From NCBI GenBank assembly GCA_037074765.1, contig JBAMDO010000119.1, positions 104,343-168,342 of the forward strand: a DNA stretch of 64,000 nt, read 5' to 3'. The notes below the pieces were generated by a model. The model searched no databases. It had not been told where the DNA came from and was given only the letters and a program-made list of their open reading frames with translations. Both the position numbers and the translations under genes were made by a program. This DNA comes from Mansonella perstans (Eukaryota > Nematoda > Chromadorea > Rhabditida > Onchocercidae). This document shows, one piece after another, positions 28,986 through 41,109 of this stretch; the stretch's first letter is position 1; the number at the start of each line of letters is the position of its first letter.

Positions 28986-30771
28986 AATTTCTAACTAGAA
29001 ACATTCTCTTTACTCGTATCAAAACTAATTCCTCCTAAAAACTGCCAATATTGCAATAGAATAACAAAAACTGTACTGTGAATCATTTGTAGGCCCTTCT
29101 TTTGGCAACTATATAATAATTTCAAGTCTGACCCGAGTATTCTTGAACACTCACTAGTACAAATGATTACCGTAATTTCCCCTTGATCTATCGATTGTAT
29201 TGATAGCACGGATTCCCTATGATATCCAGTTGACAACTAGCAACATTAGTGTTTCTTCTCCCGGTAGTTTCTCTCGGTAGTATTTGTTTCTAAGTCTCGA
29301 TCCTAATTCTCATTACGACTCGGTCCTACAAATGCTAACAATTCCCCATCGCAATGGCTTTTTTTTCCACTTGAACAGGAAGAATCTAACAGAAAAGCAA
29401 CTCATAACTTCCGGAGGGATTCTCGATTTAAAAAAAAACAAAACATTGAAGTTCTTCTTACCCTTCAGACACAGCAAATGATACAATAATGCCATTTGTA
29501 TTGATGTAAATCGATGCTACGGAGGTAGACGAAGGGAAAAAAAAAAGGCCATTGATATTTACAACGTTCTCTTCGACAACACACATAGACATGGATAGAA
29601 CGATGACATTCCATTACAGATGATATGGTATTTTGCGCTGCGCCACTACGCAACGTCTCAACAACAATAATTTATTTTTAAGAAGGAAAAAAGTTAATTA
29701 AAGCAAATCAGAAATGAAAGCCTAAATCATCAACCACTCCCACATTACCATTGTCACTTACTCCCACTATTGGTCAAAAATGGACAGTTCAAAATGTCAA
29801 AGATGTCAAAGAATATCAGGCCTTGCTAGTCGAGAACTACTCCTTCAATCATTAATTAGGAAAGAGACAGCACTAATTATGCTTAGCTTTCCTCAGTATT
29901 TCACTAAATTTTTCCTGCACCATCGATTGTTTCCAGTGATTAGTCATGATAAGACTTGGTCAAGTTACAAATGATTTAGCAAGAAGAAAGAAGACAGGAA
30001 CATGATGGCATCGGCATGACATGTGTGGAAAATCTTTTCAAGGATTATCGAAAAAGCGATAACTTCGGAAAACTCCCGAAGAATAGACTGAAAAAGAAAA
30101 AATGATTTCAGTTGCTCAGTGATGATTGAGAGTTGACGTCAGAATGTCCGCTGATCGTCGTCGAATCACATGCTATGTGCTTGTTCTCCTCGTTCAACGA
30201 TGATCAAATGACGATGTGATCGAGAAAGTCGACTCTGTCGGAGTCGGGGTCAACTGCTGCAATTATTTTTGGAAGAGAAGAAATAACTCTGAGTAAGTTT
30301 TTTCAGGTAAATGAATGTACTAAACAAAGTGAGAAAACTGCGATAAGCCAAGATGGCATTGCTGATAAGGCCAATTGTGATAAGGTGGAGTGATAACGGT
30401 GCACTGATAAGGCTAATTAAAATCTAACGATGACAATGAAAGCGATCTGAGCAGAAGCAATGAATAATGGAAGTGGTATAGAAAACGTTGGAAGGAAAGG
30501 AAAGGCAATGAGGAAGAAAAACGTGACATCCACGTGACATCCCTCTCACCCCCAACCTCACTCCCCCGTCCCGCCGCCCCCTAGAAGATTTGATAACGAA
30601 CTTAGCGCCACCGTGTCACCTCATTTTCCTCAAACAATGCACCACCCTTTTTTGATTCAGTTTTTTATTCATAAGCAATCTTGCATATATTTGTACGGTA
30701 GAAAGAAATAATTGCACTGAAAATAAAAAAAGACTGCATTAGTCAGGTGCACTTAAAAGAGACAACCGTAT

Positions 30772-30906
30772 CGGATGGGAAAGCAGAATATCTGTAGACG
30801 ACCCGAACAGTTCAAAGCATTTCAAAGTAATGTATATAGTTGGGAAAGCAGAATATCTGTAGACGACCCGAACAGTTCAAAGCATTTCAAAGTAATGTAT
30901 ATAGTT
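30772..30906 (+). repeat. 66-bp tandem duplication
   Basis: Two almost identical copies of a unit that begins GGGAAAGCAGAATATCTGTA and ends AAAGTAATGTATATAGTT. The near identity suggests a recent event. Confidence 0.9.
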
Positions 30907-31329
30907 GGAAACACAGAATGCAAAACCTGACTTGTTCATTTACTTCCACTAAATACGGTAACAGTTTGCTTATAAATGAGAGAAGATGATGACAGTAGCA
31001 TAGTTTATCTGATTTGTGACCACATTGTAATATCATGATTTATTGAAGTGAATAATAGAGAATGAATGTTGTTACTTGTCGTTAAAGGGAGAGAAATGGA
31101 ATTCAGAATTGAATGAGGGAATGATTAAAAAACTGGAAATAGTTAATTATGATAATGAGAATGAAGGAAGAAGAGGAAGAAGGGAAATCATTGAAAGTGG
31201 TAGTAGGAATGAAATAAGATGAAAGGGATGGATGTTCGGTGAGCTTTACAAGCAGTTAAATGTTATCAGTTAAATGATTTGTGTTTTGCAATTCCTGTCA
31301 AATTTAGTTGAAAGATGTGTTGACGCAGA

Positions 31330-31395
31330 GAAGAAAGAAAGAAAGAAAGAAAGGATTGAGAGGGAGGAGAGAGAGAGAGAGAGAGAGAGAGAGTA
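31330..31395 (+). repeat. GAAA and GA microsatellites
   Basis: GAAA repeated about five times (31332-31354) followed by an interrupted GA run of about 12 copies (31368-31394). Confidence 0.85.
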
Positions 31396-31566
31396 GGGAA
31401 GAAGATGGAAAATGAAGCAAAAAGAACGGAAAACTTCATTTATTCATATATATGTGATTAAGTTAAAGCAAAAAGATCAATTCGGTCCTTGAATCATTAA
31501 CATTAAGTTACACCAGATCAGTTCTAGTTCGGGTCAGCTTAAGTACGAATCGGTTATAGCAATAAT

Positions 31567-31567
31567 G

Positions 31568-31637
<70 letters not shown>

Positions 31638-31663
31638 CAACAGCAGCAGCAGCAGCAGCACAG
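31567..31663 (+). repeat. CAG trinucleotide repeat, about 30 copies with CAA interruptions
   Basis: A long CAG run, interrupted by two CAA units in the last third, then GCACAGCTAATG. In the six frames it reads as poly-Ala, poly-Gln, poly-Ser, poly-Cys or poly-Leu. None of these is tied to a recognisable exon, so a coding role is not supported. Confidence 0.92.
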
Positions 31664-31699
31664 CTAATGACACTGAAAGTGAAGACGATTGTCTTCAAG

Positions 31700-31876
31700 G
31701 TGTGCAGTGTATGTGTGTGTATGTGTGTGTGTGTGTATGTGTGTGTGTGTATGTGTGTGTATGTGTGTGTATGTGTGTATGTATGTATGTGTATGTATGT
31801 ATGTGTGTGTATGTGTGTGTGTGTATGTGTGTGCATGTATGTGTGTGAGTCTGCTTCTGTATGTGTGTGTATGTTG
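31700..31876 (+). repeat. TG microsatellite with TATG interruptions
   Basis: (TG)n broken by TATG every 6-16 bases. Open frames of CVCV/THTH type on both strands across it are artefacts. Confidence 0.92.
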
Positions 31877-32031
31877 TAATTGCGATAGATGAACGGTGGT
31901 GGTGAGTGCAAATGGGCAAATGGCAAACTTCAGAGGAAGGAAAAGGAAGAAAGTGTTGAAGTTGGTACGAAACATAAAGGTGTTAAAAAAGACAGTGAAA
32001 GAATTGATGGGAATTAAAGGTGAACCCAAGG

Positions 32032-32042
32032 ATGTGTGTGTA

Positions 32043-32081
<39 letters not shown>

Positions 32082-32150
32082 GTGTATGTGTATGTGTGTA
32101 TGTGTGTGTGTATGTGTGTGTGTGTGTGGTGTGTGTGTGTGTGTGTGATC
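32032..32150 (+). repeat. second TG microsatellite
   Basis: The same composition as the array at 31700, after about 155 bp of unique sequence. The two arrays are close enough to be parts of one degenerate tract. Confidence 0.92.
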
Positions 32151-33688
32151 TTCAGGGAATGGCAAGCAATATTATGAGTATATCACGGGTATACACCGTT
32201 AAGTTGATGTTGATAGTAGTGGTAGTAGTGATGGTGCTTGATGAATTTTAGCCGACAATTGTTTCTTCATTGATTCCCTGCCTTCCTTCCTTCCACCTTA
32301 TTTGCCCTCCATCCATCCTCTCTCTACAAGTAGCAGCAGTAGTAGTAATAGCAGTGGTGGTAGTGGTAGCATCATCATTACGGTGGCCGCTGTATCGCAA
32401 TGAGTGTTCATCATCATCGCCGTTCCATATGATGACGAATGATGAGCCATCGTAATCGTCCCCCTTCTCACTTTTCATCAGCTTCAGCAGTAGTTGTAGT
32501 TGTATTTTTTGTGGTACCAGCGGTACTTGCATGTGCGCACCTCTAATGGTATTAGTTTGGTGGATCCCTTTCCATATTTTGTTTGTCAACCATTTTAAAA
32601 CCGAATAATACTTCCTTCCTTTCCAACATATAACATTTTCAGACCGTGAATTTGAAATTTATTGCATGTGACAAAAAAATTGAATCTAAGCGTTGAAATT
32701 CTATGCATTAAAAATTTAAATTCAAATCTAAGCATATCGCTAATTGGAATCGCTATTAGGGATACAGTGTTAACGGGGGGGAAAGGTGGATTCAAGTATC
32801 CTTTCAATTTTTACCACGTGTTGACGAATATCTAATTTCTATTTCTGGTCTTGTTTCTGATTGCCTGGTCATTTTTTTGACAAGCTTTGTTTGACACTGT
32901 GACGCTATTTGTTTGACATAATTTGATTTAAGAACATTTCTGTTGTTTTAGAGTCGAGCTTAGCCCACAAATGGGTTATGCTCGCCACGCTATCAACAAA
33001 GAAATTTATGTGAAATTGAAAAAACGATGTTTTAAAAATGAAATATAATTCTGTCGCCAATTTTTCAAATAGAATCTTTTATACTTTGACAACATATCCA
33101 CCGCCAGCGAGCATATTTCGACAATAGCTTGAAAAAGTAAATTTAAATCATCTTCTTGTTATAATTTTTTGAAATATTTCTGTGGTGATTTCACGATACG
33201 ACGATACCCTCATGTCTTCTTCATTTCTTCAGTTCATGCTTTAGCAGCAAACTAGCAGCAAACCGTCAAACCATTCCTTGTCCCTCAAAATCAAAAATTT
33301 AAATTTCAAAACTAAAAATTTCCACAAATCCGTTCTTCTCAGCCATCTGTTCCTTACATATTATCACAGCGCCTGTCTATTAGTGTATATACGAACGATA
33401 TTGCTGAGCAATGATAAACAGACTTTGAGAAAATTATGCTTTAATCTTGTGAACTGCCCCGATGAACATCAGAAAGTAATACCCAAACACATCACGGCCA
33501 ATCTGTCTTTAGCAGAATATCAATTAATCAGTATTATTAATTATAAAAAACCGAATAATTTGGCAATGTTACTTTGAAATCAAACAGTTAGAAATTTGTA
33601 CAAATTGTCCAACAGCAGTAACCAATATGAAAAAAAAAAAACAAAACAATAGTACAGCTCAAGGTCAAGGATGCTTTATAACCTTTCG

Positions 33689-34042
33689 CTACTTCTGCAT
33701 TCGCTGATAGACCCATAGATATATTACTATCACTGACAGCAAATAACCGCGGGCTACTACGGAATGCAGGGTGAGAAACATTAATTTGGCTGACAATAAA
33801 ATACCCTCACTCTCTCGCAAGTCCCGTATTTGTCCGATACAAATGAGTAGTGTACATAATGCCGTAGCCTTGTTTACTATTTCTTTGTTTACAATATTGC
33901 TCCTTGATGCGACAAACAACAACCTACCTACTCTGCCAATTCCTGCCATCGTAAACAATAGCAGTCTACTTAAGATGCAAACGAAAAACAAAACCCGAAT
34001 CAAAATTTGGCATTTTTCTCGCTGTACCAATGAAACGTACAT
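33689..34042 (-). CDS. unrecognised hydrophobic open frame
   Basis: A 117-residue frame with three hydrophobic stretches (ILIRVLFFVCILSRLLLF, TALCTLLICIG, GYLLSVIVIYLWVY). A second ATG in good position begins MAGIGRVGRLLF. No family is recognised and there is no splice or paralogue support. It could be a single-exon membrane protein or chance in AT-rich DNA. Confidence 0.18.
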   Translation of the reverse strand: MYVSLVQREKCQILIRVLFFVCILSRLLLFTMAGIGRVGRLLFVASRSNIVNKEIVNKATALCTLLICIGQIRDLRESEGILLSAKLMFLTLHSVVARGYLLSVIVIYLWVYQRMQK

Positions 34043-34109
34043 GTGCTACTTCTTGAGTGATCAGCAACTTGCTTGAATATGACAGTAACTAGGTAGACTA
34101 CGTTGAAAT

Positions 34110-34215
34110 GGTGAATTAGGCATTCCATGATCGGTTGGTACAGTGAAATGGTCAATTAGCCATTCCATGATCGTTTGGCTTGAGGCATTCCATGATCGGT
34201 TGACTTATAGTTTCA
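34110..34215 (+). repeat. about 35-bp tandem repeat
   Basis: Three imperfect copies of GAAATGGTSAATTAGSCATT followed by CCATGATCGGTTGG. A second two-copy repeat (CAGGATTCAAGCAAAGAYAT plus CCTTGAAA) follows at about 34466-34534. Confidence 0.7.
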
Positions 34216-34820
34216 TATCGCTTGACTTGTTGTTGAAATGGCTTTAAAGTTTGTGAAAAGATAAGGGTAACAGTTACATTAGGATTGTAAATCTTATTGT
34301 AACAAAAAGATTATTTCATCGAAATTCAAGCGATCAGCGAACGTTACACAACCGCTGTGAACAACAAAAACATCAAAACATTCAAAAATTGCAAAAACCA
34401 CTATGAAATTGAAAAATATACAGTGAGGAAATTTATTCTACCAACATTTGTGACTACATTAACAGTCAGGATTCAAGCAAAGATATCCTTGAAACGTAAC
34501 AATCAGGATTCAAGCAAAGACATCCTTGAAAAGTAACTTAATGCAAAATATATTCTAGTATACAAGCAATCTTCGAATATCTTTTCTTCCTTCTGACGCT
34601 CCTTTTTTGAAATACTAAAAAATTCTCACTCCGTACACGCACGATAATTGCGCAAACACAGTGCTTCAATTTAATTATGTACTGCATACAGGATGCTATT
34701 ATTATTAATGAACTTAAACAGTTTTTACGCTTAAACAGTTGACAATTGTTCATGTTGATAGTACTTATGCTTAGACTTAAACTAAGTTGACAGTAATGCT
34801 CATAAGTTGACAATCATGTT

Positions 34821-37800
34821 TCATCGCATTTTTTCGTTGCAAAATAAACTATGGTATCGTTTTTTAAGAACACACTTTTGTACTTTGCCCATCGCATTTC
34901 GTGGCAGTTGATCAATACAGAGAAAACGCTTTGGTACTTTATAGCTAGCAAGTTTTGTATGAAGAAAACGAACTGCTTCAGCTTCATGCGGGAATACATA
35001 ACCATTGGATTTCAATACACATACTGCCAACACTGCTTCGCCCAAATCATGATGTGGAACACCTGAAGATAAACTGTACAGCACATATTCAAAGTATTCA
35101 GCACTGCACGAACTCCTGTTGCATTTTCTCGTTTATATCGCCAATCTAGCCTATATTAATTAGAAATCCATGAAACCTTAGAAAAGATCCATGAAATGTG
35201 AAGCAAAAGCTATCCCAACCACATTTTCATCTAACACATTAATGTAATCTAATTGCACAAAGTTCCACTGAAGAAACAATACAGGATTCTCAACAAGGGG
35301 TCAAAAAGATGAAGTTCAGCGAAGTTCAAATGCATTTATCCAATAACAAAAAAACATCTCGCTAATAATTAAAGAAGTAATGAAGGTATTCATTGATATT
35401 TCACAAAAGATTACTAGCATAAAACTCAATAAACTAAAAGGAATTAGAGGATAAATAAGTTCTAAGTTGTTTGTCGATATTTTGACTAACATGATTTTTT
35501 TTTGTTAGAAAAAAATACATGAGTAATTTACCTATTACAGCTGATTCAACAATATACGGTAAAGAATCTATAGCATCTTCCACTTCCTTCGGGTAAACGT
35601 TTAATCCGCCACTTATAATCAAATCTTTTTTACGACCTTGTATCCATAAAAAGCCTTCAAAATACAAACAATGAGAAAAATGATATGAGATATATCTAAT
35701 ATTTTAATCCCTAAAAGACATATCATCATGGTAAGTTTATCGAACGGTCTTGAATTATTCTTAAATTTATGATGATATCAATATTATTGTTCATTCTGGC
35801 TTGACATTTACAATCACTCTTGAGCTGAAGTGCGTCGATAATCACTAAAATAAAAGTTTCACATGAATACACCATTAGAATGGTATCTTATAACGAAGTT
35901 AAAAATTTCGTTGAAAAAAAAAAACGGAAAACCAATCTGCTTGGTTTTAAAGAGGGTCTAACTGCAAAAAATTTTAAACTAAATCAAAATTTACCATCTT
36001 CATCAATTTTACCAATATCGCCAGTACTGAAAAATCCGTCTTCAGTAAAAACTTTTAGTGTTTTATTCTGATTTTTCCAGTAACCCAAAAACAAGCTCGG
36101 AAGTTGGATCTGTATTAAACCATCTTCCATTATACGAATCTGCAATGCAGATGCCATTAGATTTAACAATTTAATAAGCAGTGAATGACTGCAGCATGAC
36201 AAATAAATGATCCGAACTACTAATTACCTAACATATTTCCATTACATTGCATTTATGTTTGTGATGCGACATAATAAATTGCTTATCAAAAGAATTAAGC
36301 CTATTAAACTTTATCCAAGTTCGTGTTAAGAAATAAACAGAAATTTTTTTTTTTCATTTAAAATTCATTATTAGAGTTAAAAATATCGTATATGTTGTAT
36401 ACAGAGACCCCACGCAACCGAATTTGTTTTTCTTTTATTAAAACTTTCATCTTTGATTTTATATGAATAGGAACTCCATTGACAAGGAACGCAAATAAAG
36501 AAAAAGTACCACATTTCTACGTCATAGATTCTGCAGAAAACATATAAACAAAGTACTTAAACTGAAAATAGGAACTTACTTTGCCATCCGGTAAAACCTT
36601 TCCAACAGATCCTTTTCTACGATCATTGTACGGATTAGTTGTAATTACAGCAGCTGAAAATTACTATTCAAATCGGAACTCGAAGTGAACTAACATGTTT
36701 AAAACACCTTTTCACAAAATACTAGTCAGCAATGATCCTAGCGTTGGTGCTCGCTAATATCTTCCAGCCCAAAACTGGTGCTGTATGCATAACTCAGAAG
36801 ATTATGAATCATTATTGCATTTCATTGTGTATTATGACAGTATACTTTATAGTGCCCAAGCACGGCATCATTTCTTTTTTGTCATTAGTCCTTATCTATA
36901 GAGTAATATACTTGCTATACTAATTAATAGGATTACCAAATCTTCTGCCATTATTTTATTCTTTCTGTTCCACTAACGACGGGATCTCTAAATGTTTGAT
37001 GAAATCAATAATTATTTTCATCAGAAGATTTATGGGATGTGTGACATTCAATAGAAAACCTGCAGTAATATTTCGGTGAAAGGATCAGTAATGCGTAAAA
37101 TGATATTATTTCAGTAAGGTCTGCAAAACAAATATTAATGAAGCAGAACTATGAAGAATCACTTGAAGAAAAGCAAGATATGATGGAATAAGAGAAGTTA
37201 TGCTATTCAATACTAGTAACAGAATAACCTTCAGTCATGCCATAACGTTCTAATATTTCATGCCCAGTTCGTTGCTTGAAATCTTCCCATAAGGCCGTGG
37301 ATAAAGGCGCACTTCCACTTATAAATAGACGAATATTTTTCGTTAGATTTTTGCCGAAAATGGATCTTTGCATCAAACGGCTAAATTTCATTACTCATAA
37401 TAATTTAACAAAATGCCAAGTAATTTTAACATATCTTCCAAAAATTAAAAACTTCAAAAATATTTTCGAGCTGAAATTTGAAATGGAAAAGTGCAAAAAA
37501 ACGAAACCTGTAATATGTCGGGACACCCATCATAACCGTACACTGAGGTAACCAATCCAAAGCATCGCTCACAACAAATTTTGGTCTATGAAATTTATTC
37601 ATTGTAGATGACAAAGCTAAAGAGGCAAAACACTTAATGTTTAATCTGAACTGAAAAGTAAATTGAAATCAAATCAAGTAAAACTGGTACCTGAAAATTA
37701 CACTGGATTTCGTGAACAGCGAGCAATTGAGACTTATGAACATCCCATGTATATGATCAAACGGAAGCATGTGGAGCAGCACATCTTTCTGTGAAAATTT

Positions 37801-39093
37801 CCACATATCTACCAGCGTTTGCGCATTCCAAGTAAGACCACTATGGCTTATCATAGCACCTTTTGGTGAGCCTAAATATTTGCTTCCAAATAAGTGCTAC
37901 CATTATTCTTAAATGCAATACTCTTTTAATATAATGTTTCTGCAATTACTGATGTGTTTTAAAATATGACCGCATAAAAAGTCATTTGAAAAGTCTTGAA
38001 ATGTCAACACAATAAAAGACAACTTGGAAAGTTTTTCCATTCTAATTATATAAAATGCTGAAACAAACCCGTAGTACCAGCAGTATAGCAAATACATGCA
38101 ATGTCATCAGGCCTCACACATTCCGTATCATAGTCAGGCTTTATCTGACGACTTCCCTCGAAAAGAGCAGTAGAATCCACAATACGCTCAACTTTGTTTG
38201 CAAAAATATTGTCCTGTTTGATCTTAGAAGTGACAAATAGATAGGGATCACTGTCCTTAAATGTAATGTTTTTTTAATATTTCTGCAATTTCATAACTGA
38301 AAAATTTTGACAAATAAATGCCAAAGTCAGCTTTCGTGATTCATTTTAATGAAAATCTCGGTGACAACAAACAAGAAAGATCACAATTTTAGTCGCACTG
38401 TACCTAATTTGTCTATAAGCAAGAAATTAATTGATCAATATGCTAACATTAACAAAATGGATAGTTTCTGCTGGTGTGAAAGCAGGATTCAAAGGTATAT
38501 AAACAGCTCCAAGTCGCACTGTTGCTAGATAAAGCACTAAACTATCGATGGATTTCTCAACTCTGCTCAATACTCTGTCGCCACGCTGGAAAGTAACACG
38601 ATAAAAAAAAAAAAAAAACAGTAGTTTAAAATGAAAAGCTTTTTTTTTGAACTCGGTCGAAGGCATGAAAAAAGAATTTATGCTGTATCCAAGGTTCTAA
38701 ATGCTCGGGAGCCAGAAGACCGGCACATGCACGACTTTATAGGGTATTTTATCCCGACGTTGTATATAATCAAATCACACAACAAAAGTCAGCAATAAAT
38801 TCCTTCTTACCTAAACTTCTTGAATTTATCTAATTTGAGTAATAAAAAAACCTACATACGTTGAGTCCGAACGCAGTATGTAAAAGTGCCACCATCGAAC
38901 CAACTTTTTTTGACAGATCTCCATAGGTTAATCGATCAGCATCATTAAGGATTAGTGCAGTTTCTGCAGCATAGCTTCCAGATGAATCCAAACCCATATA
39001 ATAAGTGATATTGTTCTGAGCCATCGATATCCATCGCTTCAAAAATATCCAATAACTCGTAGATGTACATCTTGTATAACAGCTTGCTAACAT
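34821..39093 (-). CDS. malonyl-CoA synthetase-type acyl-CoA ligase (MatB/ACSF3 group), probably mitochondrial
   Basis: ANL-family ligase; MatB and ACSF3 activate malonate or methylmalonate to the CoA thioester with ATP. Ten exons (high to low): 39093-38860, 38585-38448, 38255-38069, 37871-37691, 37585-37508, 37380-37229, 36653-36580, 36139-35995, 35654-35532 and 35062-34821. All GT-AG, phases match, 517 residues. Motifs in order: VEKS...LYLATVRLGAVYIPLNPAF (about 95-120), P-loop YTAGTTGSPKGAM (from 181; the usual YTSGTTG has Ser for Ala), LPFDHIHGMF, MMGVPTYY, LFISGSAPL, ERYGMTE (near 320), GYW, STGDIGKID, GRKKDLIISGGLNVYPKE, ESAVIGVPH, and PRNAMGKVQK with the catalytic Lys at 497. The GGLNVYPKE hinge and MGKVQK end are as I remember rhizobial MatB; human ACSF3 has TGGYKVSALEVE there. 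The first 23 residues (MLASCYTRCTSTSYWIFLKR...) are basic and Ser/Thr-rich with no acid, like a mitochondrial presequence. No peroxisomal tail. Introns show that it is a eukaryotic gene, not contamination. Confidence 0.9.
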
Positions 39094-41109
39094 TTAAAAT
39101 GATATCTGGAATTAAATTCAGGATAGAGGTCAGTGATAGAGTCACGTATCATCATTTATCATCACGCCTCTTATCAAATGACCGTCACAATGATCCGGTA
39201 TTTACGGTTAGAAAATCTTTTTGAAATCCAAATAAACCTCACTTGACGACTGATATCATCATCATTGCCACTATCTATTATTATTAAATAACCGTTACCG
39301 TAATGATCCATATCCAATTATCATTATCATTAGACATTATCGATCAGGGTCAATACTAGCATATTAAAAACAATTTATTAATGATAACAAAATCACATAT
39401 GCAGTGTAACAAAGACGAAATCACAATGAATTGTGGTTATAGGCTGTTAAGGAAATACCTTTGTGATAAGACAGCGTTGGGAAATACTTTGAATTTTGAC
39501 CTTTCACATCTATTATATGAGTGTTGTTCGTGAAGTGATATGGTCTGGAATGACACATTTTACGAATTATTACTTATTACCATCATCATCAGATCTAATC
39601 AATAACGATTACCTTCAACTATACTTCCACATTTGTTAAACTGTAAAATTATTTATTCGAATTTTCAAACAGTAATTTCTGGAAAATGTCATGAGTTGAT
39701 ATGGTATCAGTAGATACATAGATGAGTAAATCGGCATATAATTAGTGATTAATTCCCCAAAATATCTTCCCAAGTTATAAAATCTACACCAATTTTGGGA
39801 ACCGATCAGCAAAAAGCATGTCGCGACATGAGTATTAACCCAGCAGCGACAGTGTTATTTGTTCGTTAGCTGTGACATTAAAGCCATGTGTGCCATTTTC
39901 AGCATAATTTTCAAATATTAGCATTTAAATTTTGAAAGTTCCAAAGGAATTATGACTTGATGAGTTGACTCCTCTCAATGAATCCATCATTCCATTGTCC
40001 ATTTAATGAAGAAAGAATGTCCAGTTACAGAATATCCAGTGTGCTTCATTTTTCATTTTACTTCAGATACTATAATGATAATGATGCGAATAGTTGAACA
40101 GAGGACTGATGAACTATGCTTGAACTGTTGATCAGTCGACGCTTTCTATTGCTTGTTACTCTCATCATCCTGTAAGTTATTGATCGTTCACTGATCTTAA
40201 TTACAGCACTAGATTACCAATCCAAATCATAAACTCATTTCATTTCGTTCACTGATTCTGTAATTTATTCTCACCATTTAAATTAGATTAGCTGATCTGA
40301 AAATCCTAAAATATTTATCTCACTTCGACAAATTAGGTTACTACAGGTCATTATCTTTTGAAGACATCATAGTCATCCTTTGTCATATTTGTAAAAACAA
40401 GGATGAAAGGCATTAAGTATACAATATATTGCAATGTATTTTCATGTTTAATCATTTTATGGTAGTTTATTTTATCATATATATTTCAGAATTGAAAGTG
40501 TTATAAAGTTCGGCAATAAATTCAGCTTTTAAAACAAAAGTGGGTGAATTGGGCAGGGAAAGAATATTGATTCGATTTTACGGGGGGCTCCATTTTTATG
40601 TCGAGAATATTTGCTATACAGTAGATCACATAACTTCCCTGTATACTGAACGGTAGGTATATTTATCCATCCCGATGTTTTGAGAAATAGTATGAGACAG
40701 GCATACTGCTTCCTTAAGCGTGGATGAAATAGAGAAGTTTTCTTTTTCCAGAGTTACGTTTATATTTTTTGTTTGCATTTATTCGCTGGAAAATATCTAC
40801 GATGGTGATTTCGCACTGAAGAAGTTTGTTACATGGAATATTCAACAGAATACGACAAGGACTTTATCTCGATTTATCCAGCCGGTAATAGTTTACTGAA
40901 CAACTTACTGACTCTCAGCTTTCGTTGCTTTGATGGGCAAATATTAGCCTTTGACCTGAAATAAAGTTAAAGTGATTCACGGAGAATAAGTATTCAGAAT
41001 TTGTAGTGAATTGTATGTAGTAGTAGGGGTTTTCTTTTATCTCTTAAAATGCTTTTATAAGGGTTTTTTATATGTTTCAATTAACTCATTCAAAAAGAAA
41101 AAATTTAAG
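39094..41109. other. spacer between divergent MatB-like and JTB-like genes
   Basis: Holds the 5' flank of the MatB-like gene and the unresolved first exon of the JTB-like gene. A hydrophobic candidate for that exon lies behind an AG at 40751 (VTFIFFVCIYSLE), ending near a GT at 40803, but no in-frame ATG is obvious. Nothing else is recognised. Confidence 0.4.

Larger units (their letters stand above)
27307..34820. other. long gene-poor region upstream of yap-1
   Basis: About 7.5 kb between the yap-1 start and the 3' end of the MatB-like gene. It should contain the yap-1 promoter and possibly a 5' non-coding exon. Apart from two unrecognised open frames (27947-28147 and 33689-34042, both minus) and the repeats listed separately, I see no coding signal. 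The stretch near 30530-30605 is the most C-rich in the window (CCCCCAACCTCACTCCCCCG and similar) and could mark a promoter element. Confidence 0.45.

Noticed and set aside
31534..32177. Several open frames of poly-Ala/poly-Gln and CVCVCV/THTHTH type on both strands
   Set aside because: They are direct translations of CAG and TG microsatellites, with no conserved flanking exon.
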